From an uncultured Prevotellaceae bacterium (GTDB lineage: Bacteria > Bacteroidota > Bacteroidia > Bacteroidales > Bacteroidaceae): a DNA stretch of 14,689 nucleotides. Location: assembly GCA_946539475.1 (NCBI GenBank), contig CAMNHM010000067.1, forward strand, positions 1 through 14,689, given 5' to 3'. The notes beneath the pieces were generated by a model that worked only from the letters and a program-made list of their open reading frames with translations, was not told where the DNA came from and ran no database searches. This document shows positions 1 to 8,211 of this stretch, piece after piece (positions within the stretch are counted from its first letter, which is position 1; each line of letters starts with the position of its first letter). Made by a program: the position numbers and the translations under genes.

Positions 1-1048
1 CGTAGATCTTCACCGTCAGGGGCTCGCCCTCCATGAACTGGCGCAGTCCGCGCTCAGCCGTCTTCATCACCAGCTCGAAATAGTCCTGCTCGTCGATGGC
101 GAGCGTCAGGCCAGGCAGGGCGATGAACGTGTCGCGTGCGCGAGCCTTGAACCAGGGATAGCCTGCCAGGAGATAGCGGTCGTCGTTCTTCTGACGGTTG
201 TGGAACTGATGGGCAGCGGTGACCAGGCAGTGGTAGAAATTGTCGCGAGGCACGCGCAGGCCGATCTCCTCGTCGAAGAGTTTCTTCAGCTGCGAGGGCT
301 TGCAGGCGGAGGTACTGGCAGCGAAGACGATGCTCTCGCCCTTGCGGATGGGCATCTCGAAATAGCCAGGCACGTAGAGGTCCTCGTTCGAGGCATAGCC
401 ACGCTCCTGCTCCTTGGGATACTCGATGCCGCGGTACCAGTCGGGCTGGAAGACGAACTCGTTCTTCTTCGAGAACTGCATGTAGAGGTCGGGATAGCCG
501 GCATACATACAGGTCTTGATTCCCCCGTCGATTGTGGTGTACTCACGGCTGGCCACCATGTTCTCGTGGGTGAACTGGCGCACACTGCGGAAAGCCAGGA
601 ACGGGCGGAAGCGCAGCGTGGTGGCTGAATGGGCATCCTCCAGGGTGTAGCGGATGAGGATACGGTCCTCATAGGCCTGGAAGATGGTCTCGCGCTTGAG
701 GATGACGCCTCCCACGCGATAAGTCGTCGTGGGAACGAGCGATGCGTCGAACTCACGAATGTACTTGTGTCCCTTGGGACTGAAATTGTTGCCCTGATAC
801 TTGTGGAGGCCCAGATTGAACTCCGCCCCGTGCTGAACGACCGTGCAGTCGAGCGACGACAGCAGAACATGGTTCTCATCGTCGAGCTCTGGCACGGGCA
901 CAACAAGCAACCCGTGGTACTTTCGCGTATTACAGTCGACGAGCGTCGATGCGCTGTAGGCACCACTGCGGTTTGTACGAAGCAATTCGCGGCGAAGGCT
1001 TTCCTCCAGGTTAGTCATCACGGCTTTTTCAAATCGCAAATAACTCAT
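1..1048 (-). CDS. Glycogen debranching enzyme, N-terminal part (runs off the left edge)
   Basis: 349 codons are visible, from an ATG at 1048 to the left edge, so the C-terminal part that should carry the amylo-1,6-glucosidase catalytic domain is missing. Near the N-terminus the protein reads RTNRSGAYSASTLVDCNTRK followed by YHGLLV (about residues 25-49), the hallmark of the bacterial/archaeal-type glycogen debranching enzyme N-terminal domain (GDE_N_bis). Close to the window edge ARDTFIALPGL corresponds to the RDT-I-LPGL motif that opens the (alpha/alpha) catalytic part. The family removes alpha-1,6 branches during glycogen breakdown in the cytoplasm. The start MSYLRFEKAVMTNLEESL is preferred because it lies about 50 bp downstream of a good promoter and, from memory, close homologues begin the same way. 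No signal peptide is seen. The gene is transcribed alone from 1104-1134, away from the cluster at its right. Confidence 0.9.
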   Translation of the reverse strand, partial: MSYLRFEKAVMTNLEESLRRELLRTNRSGAYSASTLVDCNTRKYHGLLVVPVPELDDENHVLLSSLDCTVVQHGAEFNLGLHKYQGNNFSPKGHKYIREFDASLVPTTTYRVGGVILKRETIFQAYEDRILIRYTLEDAHSATTLRFRPFLAFRSVRQFTHENMVASREYTTIDGGIKTCMYAGYPDLYMQFSKKNEFVFQPDWYRGIEYPKEQERGYASNEDLYVPGYFEMPIRKGESIVFAASTSACKPSQLKKLFDEEIGLRVPRDNFYHCLVTAAHQFHNRQKNDDRYLLAGYPWFKARARDTFIALPGLTLAIDEQDYFELVMKTAERGLRQFMEGEPLTVKIY

Positions 1049-1103
1049 ACTTACTATTTAGGTTTTTAATGATATATTGTTAGCGTTCTTGCTTTTCGAT
1101 TTC

Positions 1104-1134
1104 CAAAAGTACACATTTTCCCTCACCTGACAAA
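1104..1134 (-). promoter_or_regulatory. Bacteroidota-type promoter of the debranching enzyme gene
   Basis: On the minus strand a TTTG (-33) at 1134-1131 is followed after 19 bp by TACTTTTG (1111-1104), matching the TAnnTTTG -7 consensus. Transcription would start near 1097, giving a leader of about 50 nt. The -33 TTTG is the end of the T-tract of the neighbouring terminator. Confidence 0.75.
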
Positions 1135-1178
1135 AAAAAATAACGATTATTTGGCATTTCTAACGCAAAATAATCGTT
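1132..1178 (-). terminator. Intrinsic terminator of the rmuC-dgk cluster
   Basis: A perfect 11-bp inverted repeat (1142-1152 with 1168-1178, AACGATTATTT / AAATAATCGTT, 15-nt loop) lies just after the stop codon at 1203. On the minus strand a run of nine T follows (1140-1132). The stem is AT-rich, so efficiency is uncertain, but its position after the last gene of the cluster fits a terminator. Confidence 0.75.
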
Positions 1179-1202
1179 TTTAAACACTCTGAAGGGTATT
1201 TT

Positions 1203-2138
1203 TCAGTCTGGAATGAGGAAATTCACCACTTCTTGCTCCACGCTGATGGTATATTCGCCGACAGGAGTCTTCATCAGTCGTCCGTCGATGCCCACTAGTG
1301 CATGGCGTGCCTCCTCGACCACTAACTCTCGCGTGCGATAGGGGTGTACGCTGCGATGATTGAGGAAGCGCCCCGAGATGAGCAGCCACAGACCGCTGAA
1401 GAGCTGCATGAGCTTGGGGTCGTAGACCACGGTCACGTCGAGCATGCCATTATAGGGCACGGCGCTGGGTGTCTGTCCGTAGCCAAGGGCATTGCCCACG
1501 CAGACGGTCATCACTCGACGGTCGACGGTCTCGTTGTTGACGTGGAGCACCATCTTGTAGTCCATGCGATGGAATATCTTCAGGACGATCGACGAGATGA
1601 ACGACAGCGTTCGCGACCAGAGGATGCGGCGCGTCTGCTGACGGAGGTTCATGATGTCGGCTGTGGTGCCGATGTTGACGCAGTTCAGGAAATAGCGATG
1701 CTGGCGGCGCCCCACCTTATCGGTATAACTGATGCGCCCCAGGTCGACCTTGCGCACGCGTTGCTTGACGAGCCACTCCACCGTCTGTCCGTCGTCGGCA
1801 TCGCTGAATCCCCAGAAGCGTGCGAAGTCGTTCAGGCTGCCATTGGGCACCACGCCCAGTCTCACCCCTTCGCGCACGCTGCTCTCCTCGTTCATCAGGC
1901 AGTTGACAGCATCGTTGAGGGCCGAGTCACCCCCCACGAGGATGATGGTCTTATATCCGTTGCGGATGAGCATCGTGACCAGGCGCTCCACGCTGTCGGA
2001 GCTCTCGCTCTGCACCATGTCGTAGTGCACACCGCGCTCGTCGAGCTCCTTCTGAAGGCGCTCCCATCGTTTGCGCTTACTCTTTATTCCGTTGCGGGGG
2101 CAGTAGAGGATGCCCCACCTTGACTGACTGCTTGACAT
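1203..2138 (-). CDS. Diacylglycerol kinase / lipid kinase family protein
   Basis: This 311-residue protein has the layout of the DAGK_cat/YegS/LCB5 lipid kinase family. Its nucleotide-binding loop reads LVGGDSALNDAV (residues 67-78), followed by GVVPNGSLNDFARFWGF (about 95-111), corresponding to the family's G-P-GT-NDFAR block. A C-terminal IDGR (284-287) occupies the place of the usual DGE. The family phosphorylates diacylglycerol or related lipids on the cytoplasmic face of the membrane using ATP. Two positions differ from the textbook motifs: GGDGT is GGDSA and DGE is DGR, so substrate and activity cannot be assumed. The length fits the family. The start at 2138 lies 30 bp after the miaA stop, and a terminator follows at 1178, making this the last gene of the cluster. 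No transmembrane segment is obvious. Confidence 0.8.
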   Translation of the reverse strand: MSSSQSRWGILYCPRNGIKSKRKRWERLQKELDERGVHYDMVQSESSDSVERLVTMLIRNGYKTIILVGGDSALNDAVNCLMNEESSVREGVRLGVVPNGSLNDFARFWGFSDADDGQTVEWLVKQRVRKVDLGRISYTDKVGRRQHRYFLNCVNIGTTADIMNLRQQTRRILWSRTLSFISSIVLKIFHRMDYKMVLHVNNETVDRRVMTVCVGNALGYGQTPSAVPYNGMLDVTVVYDPKLMQLFSGLWLLISGRFLNHRSVHPYRTRELVVEEARHALVGIDGRLMKTPVGEYTISVEQEVVNFLIPD

Positions 2139-2168
2139 TTAGAGTATTGGGTGTTCGTTACTTGCTTA

Positions 2169-3110
2169 TTAGACATTTTGAGAAACGGACGGCTGCTGGC
2201 TGCACATGGCGAGGATGGCATCGACCTTCTCGTCCATCGGAAGGGTGGCATCGAGCCAATGGATGGTGAAGCCGCGGCGCTCCATACCTCGGAACCAGGT
2301 CATCTGGCGCTTGGCAAACTGATGGATGGCTATCTCGAGCTGACGGAACATCTCGTCGTAGCTCAAGCGACCCACAACGTACTCCGTGACGTAGCGGTAC
2401 TCCAGTCCGTAGTAGATCAGGTCGTCAGGGGCGATGCCCTCGTCGAGCAGGTGGCGCACCTCGTCGGCCATTCCCTCTTCCAGGCGGGCTTTCAGCCGGC
2501 GGGTGATCTTAGAGCGCCGAAGCTCACGGTCGATGTCGACACCCACAATCAGCGAGTCGATGGCAGGCAACTCGCGCAGGGGCACGGGATGCTCCAGGTT
2601 GTAGGTCTCGATCTCGATGGCACGGATGGCACGCTGGCAGGAGTCGACATCGGTAGTGTTGTGCATCGTCGATCCCGACTGCTCCTTCAGCGCCTTTAGC
2701 GTCTGCGTCAGCTCGTCGAGGCTCTTGCCCTCCAGCTGGTCGCGCAGGGGCTGGTTCTGTGGCACGGGCGATAGATGATAGCCCTTGAGGACGGCCTCGA
2801 TGTAAAGGCCCGTGCCCCCGCAGAGGATAGGCACCGCTCCCCTACCCCGTATCTGCTCGTAGGCATCGAAGAAATCCTGCTGATACTGGAAGAGGTTGTA
2901 GCGCGTGCCTGGCTCGCAGATGTCGATCAGGTGGTAGGGCACGTCGCCATAGTCGCCGAGGTCCTTGCCCGTTCCGATGTCCATCCGTCGATACACCTGC
3001 CGTGAGTCGGCTGAGATAATCTCTCCTCCGATGCGGCGCGCCAGGGCTGCTGCCAGCGGCGTCTTACCACTGGCCGTAGGTCCGAGTATGGTGATCATCC
3101 TTTGCTCCAT
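2169..3110 (-). CDS. miaA: tRNA dimethylallyltransferase (MiaA)
   Basis: MiaA transfers a dimethylallyl group from DMAPP to N6 of A37 in tRNAs that read codons starting with U. The 313-residue protein has the P-loop GPTASGKT (residues 10-17), the DSRQVYRRMDIGTGK block (35-49) with the conserved Asp-Ser-Arg, GGTGLYIEAVLKGY (98-111), QRAIRAIEIE (159-168) and the C-terminal FAKRQMTWFRG (265-275). The open frame extends upstream into the preceding lipoprotein gene, but that part is a shadow. The two plausible starts are 3110 (MEQRMITILG) and 3098 (MITILG). I chose 3110, which begins 4 bp after the upstream stop codon; both keep the P-loop intact. Many Bacteroidota carry two miaA paralogues, and which one this is cannot be told from the window. 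It is co-transcribed with the lipoprotein gene and probably with rmuC. Confidence 0.93.
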   Translation of the reverse strand: MEQRMITILGPTASGKTPLAAALARRIGGEIISADSRQVYRRMDIGTGKDLGDYGDVPYHLIDICEPGTRYNLFQYQQDFFDAYEQIRGRGAVPILCGGTGLYIEAVLKGYHLSPVPQNQPLRDQLEGKSLDELTQTLKALKEQSGSTMHNTTDVDSCQRAIRAIEIETYNLEHPVPLRELPAIDSLIVGVDIDRELRRSKITRRLKARLEEGMADEVRHLLDEGIAPDDLIYYGLEYRYVTEYVVGRLSYDEMFRQLEIAIHQFAKRQMTWFRGMERRGFTIHWLDATLPMDEKVDAILAMCSQQPSVSQNV

Positions 3111-3114
3111 CGCC

Positions 3115-4587
3115 TCATTGTTCTGCTTCCAGGTCGGTGAACCAGGCCTCCAACGGCTCGGCATCCTCGAAGAGGTCGAGGTAGCGCTGCCCCTCTTCCT
3201 TGCTGATCGGCTGCCCGTTGAGCTCACAACTATCGAGCTCGCCAGCATCCTGCATCGACTTGAAATGCTCCACCAGCTTACCATCCTGATAGCCAAAGGC
3301 TTCGGTAGCAAAGGTGGGCTCGATGAGCGAGCCAGAGATGACGAGATACTGTATGCCGTTGGCAGAGAGGCTATAGACCTTCTGATAGCCGGCATAGGTA
3401 GTGATATAGGTGAACTTCCCGTCCTTGCGGTAGAAGAAGGCGCCGCAGTTCTCGTCGCGCGTGCGAAGCCAGAGCCACTCGTTGTCGTAGTCGAGATAGA
3501 AGTGTGCCCATTGGGTGAGCATCTGACCATCGATACCCTGCGAATGAGCCTCGTCGACGAGGCGGCGCATCTGCTCGATGTCGCTTCGCCAGACGGGAAT
3601 CTCCTCGTCGACCATCAGGTGATAGATGTCGAACTGCTCCTGCACGTAGGCTCCGTCGCGCAGGTAGAACATGCCCACCTCGTAGCTCTCCGGCGCGCCA
3701 TGCGAATAGCAGAGCTCCAGCCCCTTGGGACCCTTGAAGGCCAGGTCGATGTCGCAGGGGATGTACTCGCCATCGTCGTCGACATTCCATCCACTCGTCC
3801 CATTGTCGTAGTAGCCCAGCTTCTCACAGGCATAGACCTTGCTGCCGTCGATGATCACCTCCAGGGCGAGCGACTTCTGGTGGTCGTACTCGTCGCGGGG
3901 AGGAATCTTGTACTCGCCCTCAAACTGCAGGGCTCCCACGACGTAGCGCTCGTCGATGATGCCTGTCTGCAGAGAGCGACAAGCCTTCATGCCGTACTTC
4001 CGCTCCAGCTGCTTCACCGCATCGGCAGGAAGGGGCAGGTAGTCGCCGTCGGAACTGGTCTTCACGTCGATATCGAGCCGTTTGCGCGTTTTCAGATAGT
4101 CGTCGGTGAGGGCAATACTTGCGTAGACATAGTCGCCGTCCACCTCTTTAGGATTGACATAGGCATAGCGGGCACCTAACGAGGGAATGCCCTCGCGGCC
4201 GTGGATCTCGCCAATGCTAGGGGTGTTGCCGTCAGGGTCTTTCAGCACTTCGTCGACAAACCTAATCTTGAAGACCGTACCGTCGTCAGCCATCAGGTTG
4301 GTGTACTCGGCAGCATGCTTGCGGATCTCCTCCTGATGCGCCCAAGCACCATGCTCCTCGCTGTTGCGGTCGGGCTCCTCGACCTCCATCCAGTAGAGCA
4401 GCTGCTTGTAGTTGTCGTCGACATTGATCAGGAATATGGGCATCAGCACCTCGTCGGCGCCATCTTCCGAGGCGGCTTCCGTCTCCTCCTCGAAATTGGA
4501 ACTGGCGACTGGCTTCCCTTTGCTCTTGCAGCCCGTCATCATGATAGCCATGCAAAGGGCCAGCCATAGGAATGATGTCTTTCTCAT
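3115..4587 (-). CDS. Acidic lipoprotein of unknown function
   Basis: This 490-residue protein begins with a lipoprotein signal peptide: MRK, a hydrophobic stretch, then the lipobox MTGC with the lipidated cysteine at residue 20. Residues after the cysteine are KSKGK, not an acidic run, so the surface-export signal described for Bacteroidota lipoproteins is not evident and a periplasmic location is more likely. An acidic low-complexity linker (about 33-46) precedes a mature region rich in Asp, Glu and Tyr with several aromatic clusters (for example YLDYDNEWLWLRTRDE near residues 367-382). I recognise no catalytic motif or named domain. The gene starts 20 bp after rmuC stops and ends 4 bp before miaA starts, so it belongs to the same transcript, which gives no clue to function. 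The start at 4587 is set by the signal peptide. Confidence 0.85.
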   Translation of the reverse strand: MRKTSFLWLALCMAIMMTGCKSKGKPVASSNFEEETEAASEDGADEVLMPIFLINVDDNYKQLLYWMEVEEPDRNSEEHGAWAHQEEIRKHAAEYTNLMADDGTVFKIRFVDEVLKDPDGNTPSIGEIHGREGIPSLGARYAYVNPKEVDGDYVYASIALTDDYLKTRKRLDIDVKTSSDGDYLPLPADAVKQLERKYGMKACRSLQTGIIDERYVVGALQFEGEYKIPPRDEYDHQKSLALEVIIDGSKVYACEKLGYYDNGTSGWNVDDDGEYIPCDIDLAFKGPKGLELCYSHGAPESYEVGMFYLRDGAYVQEQFDIYHLMVDEEIPVWRSDIEQMRRLVDEAHSQGIDGQMLTQWAHFYLDYDNEWLWLRTRDENCGAFFYRKDGKFTYITTYAGYQKVYSLSANGIQYLVISGSLIEPTFATEAFGYQDGKLVEHFKSMQDAGELDSCELNGQPISKEEGQRYLDLFEDAEPLEAWFTDLEAEQ

Positions 4588-4607
4588 ACGCGTACAGTAT
4601 TTATTGA

Positions 4608-6083
4608 TTATAGTTTCTTATCAGCGTCTTCATCGGCAGTTTCCGGCAGATGCTGGGCGACGTCGGCAGCCTCTTCTGGCAGCTGGGGTATGTCGTCGAC
4701 GTCGAGCAGTTGTGGCAGCGGGTTCTTGTCGCTCTGCTTCGCTCCCAGGCGGATGAGCTTGCTGCTGGTCTGCAGGATGCTCTGCCCCGTGGGCGAGAGT
4801 TTCTTCTCGCCGTCCTCGTAGGCCTTCGTAGCTGCCTCGAGGGCCTTGCCAACGAGCTGATATTTCTTCATGAACTGCCCCACACGGTCGAGCATCTCGT
4901 TGGCCAGGGCGAAGACCTTCTCGTGGTTCTGGGCCTGGGTGATCTGTGTCCACGTCAGGCTGACGACTCGCAGGGCGGCAAAGAGTGTCTGCTCGTCGGC
5001 GATGAACACGTTGCGCTCCATGGCCCGTCGCCACAGGTCGGGCTGCTCGTTGAGGGCTGTCCAGAGGGCTCCGCTGTGGGGTACGAACATGATGACGTAG
5101 TCCATCCTGACCTTCGGGGGCTGGATATAGGAGGAATAGTCCTTCGTGGCGAGCTCCTTGACGTGTTTCTGCAGACTGTCGACATGCAGGCGTAGGTATT
5201 TCTCGCGGTCAGCCTCCGTCTCGGCATTGACATAGTCGAGGTAGGCCGTCATCGACACCTTAGAGTCGATAATCACCTCGCGCCGCTGGTCGAGGTGGAG
5301 GATCACGTCGGGGCGCATCTTCTGCCCCTCGTCGGTGGCAACGATATTGCCCTTGGCATCACGGATGTAGGTCTGCACATCGTAGTGTACACCCTGCGTC
5401 AGACCCTGACTCTCGAGCAGTTCGTTCAGGATGCGCTCTCCCCAGTCGCCCTGCACCTTCGACCCATGTTTGAAGGCGCGCGTCAGCTCCTCGGCACTCT
5501 GGCGGGCTGCCTCGCTCTGGCGGATGATGGTGGCGATATTGGCCTTCAGCTCGCCCGTCAGCTCCGTCTGCTTCGTAGCGCTGTCGGCCATGGCCTGCTT
5601 CATGCTGTCGATGGTCTCGCGCAGAGGGGTGACGATCTGCCCCAGGTTCTGCTGGCTCGACTCTGAGAACTCCCGCTGTCGCTGGCGGAGCATGTCGTCG
5701 GTGGCCGACTTCATCTGTGCCGACACCTTGGCTAGCGTCTCGTCGAAGCGCTGCTGCTGGGCAATGATTGCCTCGCGATGGCGCTGCTCCTGAGCCTTCA
5801 GCGCATCCTGATGGCGATGCTCCATGTCAGCGAGGCGCTCGTCGCTGACATGTCGCCACTCGTCCTTCTCCTCCTTCAGCCGCACCTGGGCCTCAGCCTT
5901 CACCGTGTCGACCAGGTCGCGGACGTGGGCCCTAGCCTCCTCGGCACGGCTGCGGCTCTCCTCCAGCTGGCGCCGCAGGGCCTCACCCTCAGCCAGCAGG
6001 CGCTGACGAGGTCCACGGCCATAGAGGATGCCGATGGCAAGGCCTACCAAAAGTGCCACGACGGCTATGACGATTGTTTCCAT
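4608..6083 (-). CDS. rmuC: DNA recombination protein RmuC
   Basis: This 491-residue protein has the RmuC plan. An N-terminal membrane anchor (about residues 3-21, IVIAVVALLVGLAIGIL) is followed by a long coiled coil rich in Arg, Glu and Gln (about 25-200) and the conserved RmuC domain (about 205-440). Seen motifs are VQGDWGERILNELLESQGL (210-228), RPDVILHL (257-264) and REVIIDSKVSMTAYLDY (268-284), the last two resembling a PD-(D/E)xK nuclease core, then FVPHSGALW (333-341) and WTQITQAQN (378-386). RmuC limits recombination at inverted repeats in E. coli; its enzymatic activity is not settled. A longer frame starts at 6104, but that ATG lies inside the promoter -7 box (6102-6109), so the start at 6083 is preferred. 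It also puts the anchor at the very N-terminus. It is the first gene of the four-gene cluster. Confidence 0.92.
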   Translation of the reverse strand: METIVIAVVALLVGLAIGILYGRGPRQRLLAEGEALRRQLEESRSRAEEARAHVRDLVDTVKAEAQVRLKEEKDEWRHVSDERLADMEHRHQDALKAQEQRHREAIIAQQQRFDETLAKVSAQMKSATDDMLRQRQREFSESSQQNLGQIVTPLRETIDSMKQAMADSATKQTELTGELKANIATIIRQSEAARQSAEELTRAFKHGSKVQGDWGERILNELLESQGLTQGVHYDVQTYIRDAKGNIVATDEGQKMRPDVILHLDQRREVIIDSKVSMTAYLDYVNAETEADREKYLRLHVDSLQKHVKELATKDYSSYIQPPKVRMDYVIMFVPHSGALWTALNEQPDLWRRAMERNVFIADEQTLFAALRVVSLTWTQITQAQNHEKVFALANEMLDRVGQFMKKYQLVGKALEAATKAYEDGEKKLSPTGQSILQTSSKLIRLGAKQSDKNPLPQLLDVDDIPQLPEEAADVAQHLPETADEDADKKL

Positions 6084-6101
6084 GTTCAGAGAACTTTTCT
6101 G

Positions 6102-6133
6102 CAAAGGTAGCGATAAAAAACGGGTTCACCAAA
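6102..6133 (-). promoter_or_regulatory. Promoter of the rmuC-lipoprotein-miaA-dgk cluster
   Basis: On the minus strand TTTG (6133-6130) is followed after 20 bp by TACCTTTG (6109-6102), a full match to the Bacteroidota consensus. The predicted start point near 6095 leaves a leader of about 12 nt before the rmuC ATG at 6083. No other consensus promoter was seen in the short gaps inside the cluster. Confidence 0.75.
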
Positions 6134-6172
6134 CATTTGCCGAGAAAAGTATGAATAATAACAAGAGAGAGA

Positions 6173-6200
6173 GGAGCGCCGTCCCTCTCGGATGCGCTCC
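6173..6200 (-). terminator. Possible terminator of the secreted-protein operon
   Basis: A 7-bp GC-rich inverted repeat (GGAGCGC 6173-6179, GCGCTCC 6194-6200, 14-nt loop) is followed on the minus strand by a pyrimidine-rich stretch (TCTCTCTCTTG), not a clean T run. It lies about 90 bp past the stop at 6289. The rest of 6134-6288 shows a short hairpin near 6212-6230 and nothing coding. Confidence 0.35.
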
Positions 6201-6288
6201 CCTCCCAGTAGTCCGACTTCGTGTGAAGCCGCTAATCTACAATCTACATTTCATCACATTTCCAGTTGTTTTTTATAAAGAGGGGATT

Positions 6289-7380
6289 CTAGAATTCGTC
6301 GTCGCGCTGCTGCTTTCCGGTTCCGTAGTATATCTTGCACTCGCCCCAGAAGAACCAGCCGTTCTTCTTCGTAGGACGGATGAGTACGGAGTGGGCCGTG
6401 GGATCCTCGAAGGAAATGTCGCCCTTCGTCACGCCGTCGGGGTTGGGCATCAGGAGCAGCTTGGCCACGTCGGCATTGATGTCGCCAGAATGGAGAATAG
6501 GAGTCTGGGGATCCCAGACGACGCGCACCTTGTACGGACCATTATCGTAGCCGTAGCCCTTGCCGTTGGGCTTGTACTGGTTGCCCGGGGTGGCTCCTGC
6601 GAAATACTGGAAGACATTGTTGTGCAGCCAGAAGCCACCGGCATCCTTACCTTTGTTGCTGGTGAACTGGGCGATGCAAGCCTGCTGGAAGGCCTGGTTG
6701 GAGATGCCGTAGGTGTTCAGGGCTGAGTACTGCGTGCCATAGAGGTAGTCGACCATGTCGCGGCAGTCCTGGCTGCAGTCGAGCAGGCGGGGCCATACGA
6801 GGTACATCACGGCAGCGATGAACAGGGGGTTGTTGCAAGCCTCCACACGCTGTCCGTTGGCATCCTCGAGGAGGGTCTTCAGCTCGGCGACGTTGCGGGG
6901 CAGGCGGTCGAAGGTGAAGATGGTGCCACGATAGGTCTTGTTGTTGCCCACGAACTTATAGTCGGTGAAGGGCACGGAGTCGACGAGCGACACCTTCTTC
7001 ACGGGCAGGCTGTAGGCCGTGATCTTCGTGATGTGGTCTACCTGATAGGGCATCTTTGCCGGGACGCCGCCCTGTACCAGACGGCCGTTCTCCAGATAGA
7101 AGCTCGAGGTCTCGGTGACGTTGCTCGTCGTGGTGCGGAAGCCCATGGGGTTGGCCTTGCCCGTTGCGGTCAGCGTGCCGTTGGCCTGGAAGTCGAGATA
7201 CTGGTGCTCGGGGTTGCAGTAGGTGTAGTCGTCCTTCATGCCTGCTGCTACTGCCGTTTTGCCCGATCCGTCGCTGACGATGGGCATGTCGAACTCTACT
7301 CGGAAGTACTGCTGTGCAGTCTGTGCGGAACCTGTCATGGCAAGCGAAGCCATAGCGAGGAGGGTAAATATCTTTTTCAT
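6289..7380 (-). CDS. Secreted protein, DUF6935-like C-terminal half, function unknown
   Basis: This 363-residue protein has a clear signal peptide (MKKIFTLLAMASLAMTGSAQ, cleavage near residue 20), so it is exported. From about residue 150 the pattern matches what I recall of DUF6935. It has TIFTFDRLPRNVAELKTL (153-170), a hydrophobic NPLFIAAVMYLVWPR helix with Trp (184-198), FQYFAGATPGNQYKPNG (257-273), PYKVRVVW (282-289) and a closing KKNGWFFWGECKIYYG block (338-353). The assignment is by memory of the motif order, without a search. The N-terminal part (21-150) is not recognised. No catalytic residues can be named. There is no lipobox and no T9SS-type C-terminal signal, unlike its upstream partner. 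The gene starts 53 bp after that partner's stop, with no consensus promoter between, so they are probably co-transcribed. Confidence 0.8.
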   Translation of the reverse strand: MKKIFTLLAMASLAMTGSAQTAQQYFRVEFDMPIVSDGSGKTAVAAGMKDDYTYCNPEHQYLDFQANGTLTATGKANPMGFRTTTSNVTETSSFYLENGRLVQGGVPAKMPYQVDHITKITAYSLPVKKVSLVDSVPFTDYKFVGNNKTYRGTIFTFDRLPRNVAELKTLLEDANGQRVEACNNPLFIAAVMYLVWPRLLDCSQDCRDMVDYLYGTQYSALNTYGISNQAFQQACIAQFTSNKGKDAGGFWLHNNVFQYFAGATPGNQYKPNGKGYGYDNGPYKVRVVWDPQTPILHSGDINADVAKLLLMPNPDGVTKGDISFEDPTAHSVLIRPTKKNGWFFWGECKIYYGTGKQQRDDEF

Positions 7381-7433
7381 AATCGTTTCTGTTATTATTA
7401 TTTTGAATACTTAGTGTTTAATGAATGGCGGAA

Positions 7434-8174
7434 TTACTTTTTGGTGAATTTCAGAGCCTTATGACCCACGCGCACGACGTAGGCACCTGCTGGCAGATGG
7501 CCCACCTGGATGGTGGTCACGCCATTGCTCACGCTGGCCTCGGCGAGCATCTTTCCGTCGAGCGAGTACACCTGTGCGCGCAGGGCATCGCCACAGCCCG
7601 AGATGGTCATCTGCTCGCGGATGGGGGTCATCAGCTGCAGCTTCTCCTGGGCGGGAGCACCCATCACAGGGGCCTCGATGCCCGTGATAGCCTCCTCCGG
7701 ACCGCGGAAGAAGTAGACGGCGCTCAGTCCCTTCTCCGTCGTGCTGCCTACCTTCAGGTCGATCTTGTTGGTACCTTCCTCGACGGTCATCTCGGGCATC
7801 TGGCTCATCTTGTAGTACTTGCCCGAGCTGGTGATGATGAACACGGGCTTCATCAGGTCGATCTGACGGTCGCCATAGGGGTTGTTACCCTGGTAGAGGC
7901 TCAGGTCGATCATCTCCTCATGCTTCTCAAAGCTGACGCTCTGCACGTTTGCCTCGCCTTCGCCGTCCTTCAGGACAATCTCGAAGGTGCTGGCACCATC
8001 GGCCACGACCATCATGCTGACGCGTGCCAATGCGAAGTAGTTGCCCGTGTTGGTCTTGACGCACATCACGTTCTTCTTCGAGGCAGCAGCCTGGGCGTCG
8101 GCCGAGCATCCCAGGCCTGCAGCTACGAGTGCTGACAGCGCAAGGGCCTTCCAACGTTTCTTTACTGTTCTCAT
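7434..8174 (-). CDS. Secreted protein with T9SS-type C-terminal sorting domain
   Basis: The 246-residue protein starts with MRTVKKRWKA and a hydrophobic signal segment (10-30) ending near ADAQA. A cysteine at 23 sits in LGC without a proper lipobox, so signal peptidase I processing is preferred. The last about 48 residues (QVYSLDGKMLAEAS, then LPAGAYVVRVGHKALKFTKK at 227-246) match the type A C-terminal sorting domain of T9SS cargo, including the GxYxVRV strand and basic tail. The protein should therefore reach the cell surface or medium through the type IX pathway. The central region (35-195), with VEEGTNKIDLKVGSTTEKG (131-149), is not recognised and looks beta-rich. A longer frame extends to 8261, but it overlaps the small gene at 8212-8340 and lacks the N-terminal signal placement, so the start at 8174 is chosen. 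Confidence 0.87.
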   Translation of the reverse strand: MRTVKKRWKALALSALVAAGLGCSADAQAAASKKNVMCVKTNTGNYFALARVSMMVVADGASTFEIVLKDGEGEANVQSVSFEKHEEMIDLSLYQGNNPYGDRQIDLMKPVFIITSSGKYYKMSQMPEMTVEEGTNKIDLKVGSTTEKGLSAVYFFRGPEEAITGIEAPVMGAPAQEKLQLMTPIREQMTISGCGDALRAQVYSLDGKMLAEASVSNGVTTIQVGHLPAGAYVVRVGHKALKFTKK

Positions 8175-8211
8175 ACTTTTAACTTTTAATGAATAATAAA
8201 TGTTATATACT

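Noticed and set aside
3111..3530. N-terminal extension of MiaA to 453 residues
   Set aside because: The extension overlaps the lipoprotein gene out of frame and has Ser/Arg/Pro-rich shadow composition; MiaA proteins are about 300-320 residues.
2965..4179. 404-codon plus-strand open frame
   Set aside because: Antisense to the lipoprotein gene and the start of miaA, with no motifs; the minus-strand genes have a signal peptide and family signatures.
6084..6104. RmuC start at 6104
   Set aside because: That ATG falls inside the promoter -7 box; the 6083 start lies downstream of the predicted transcription start.
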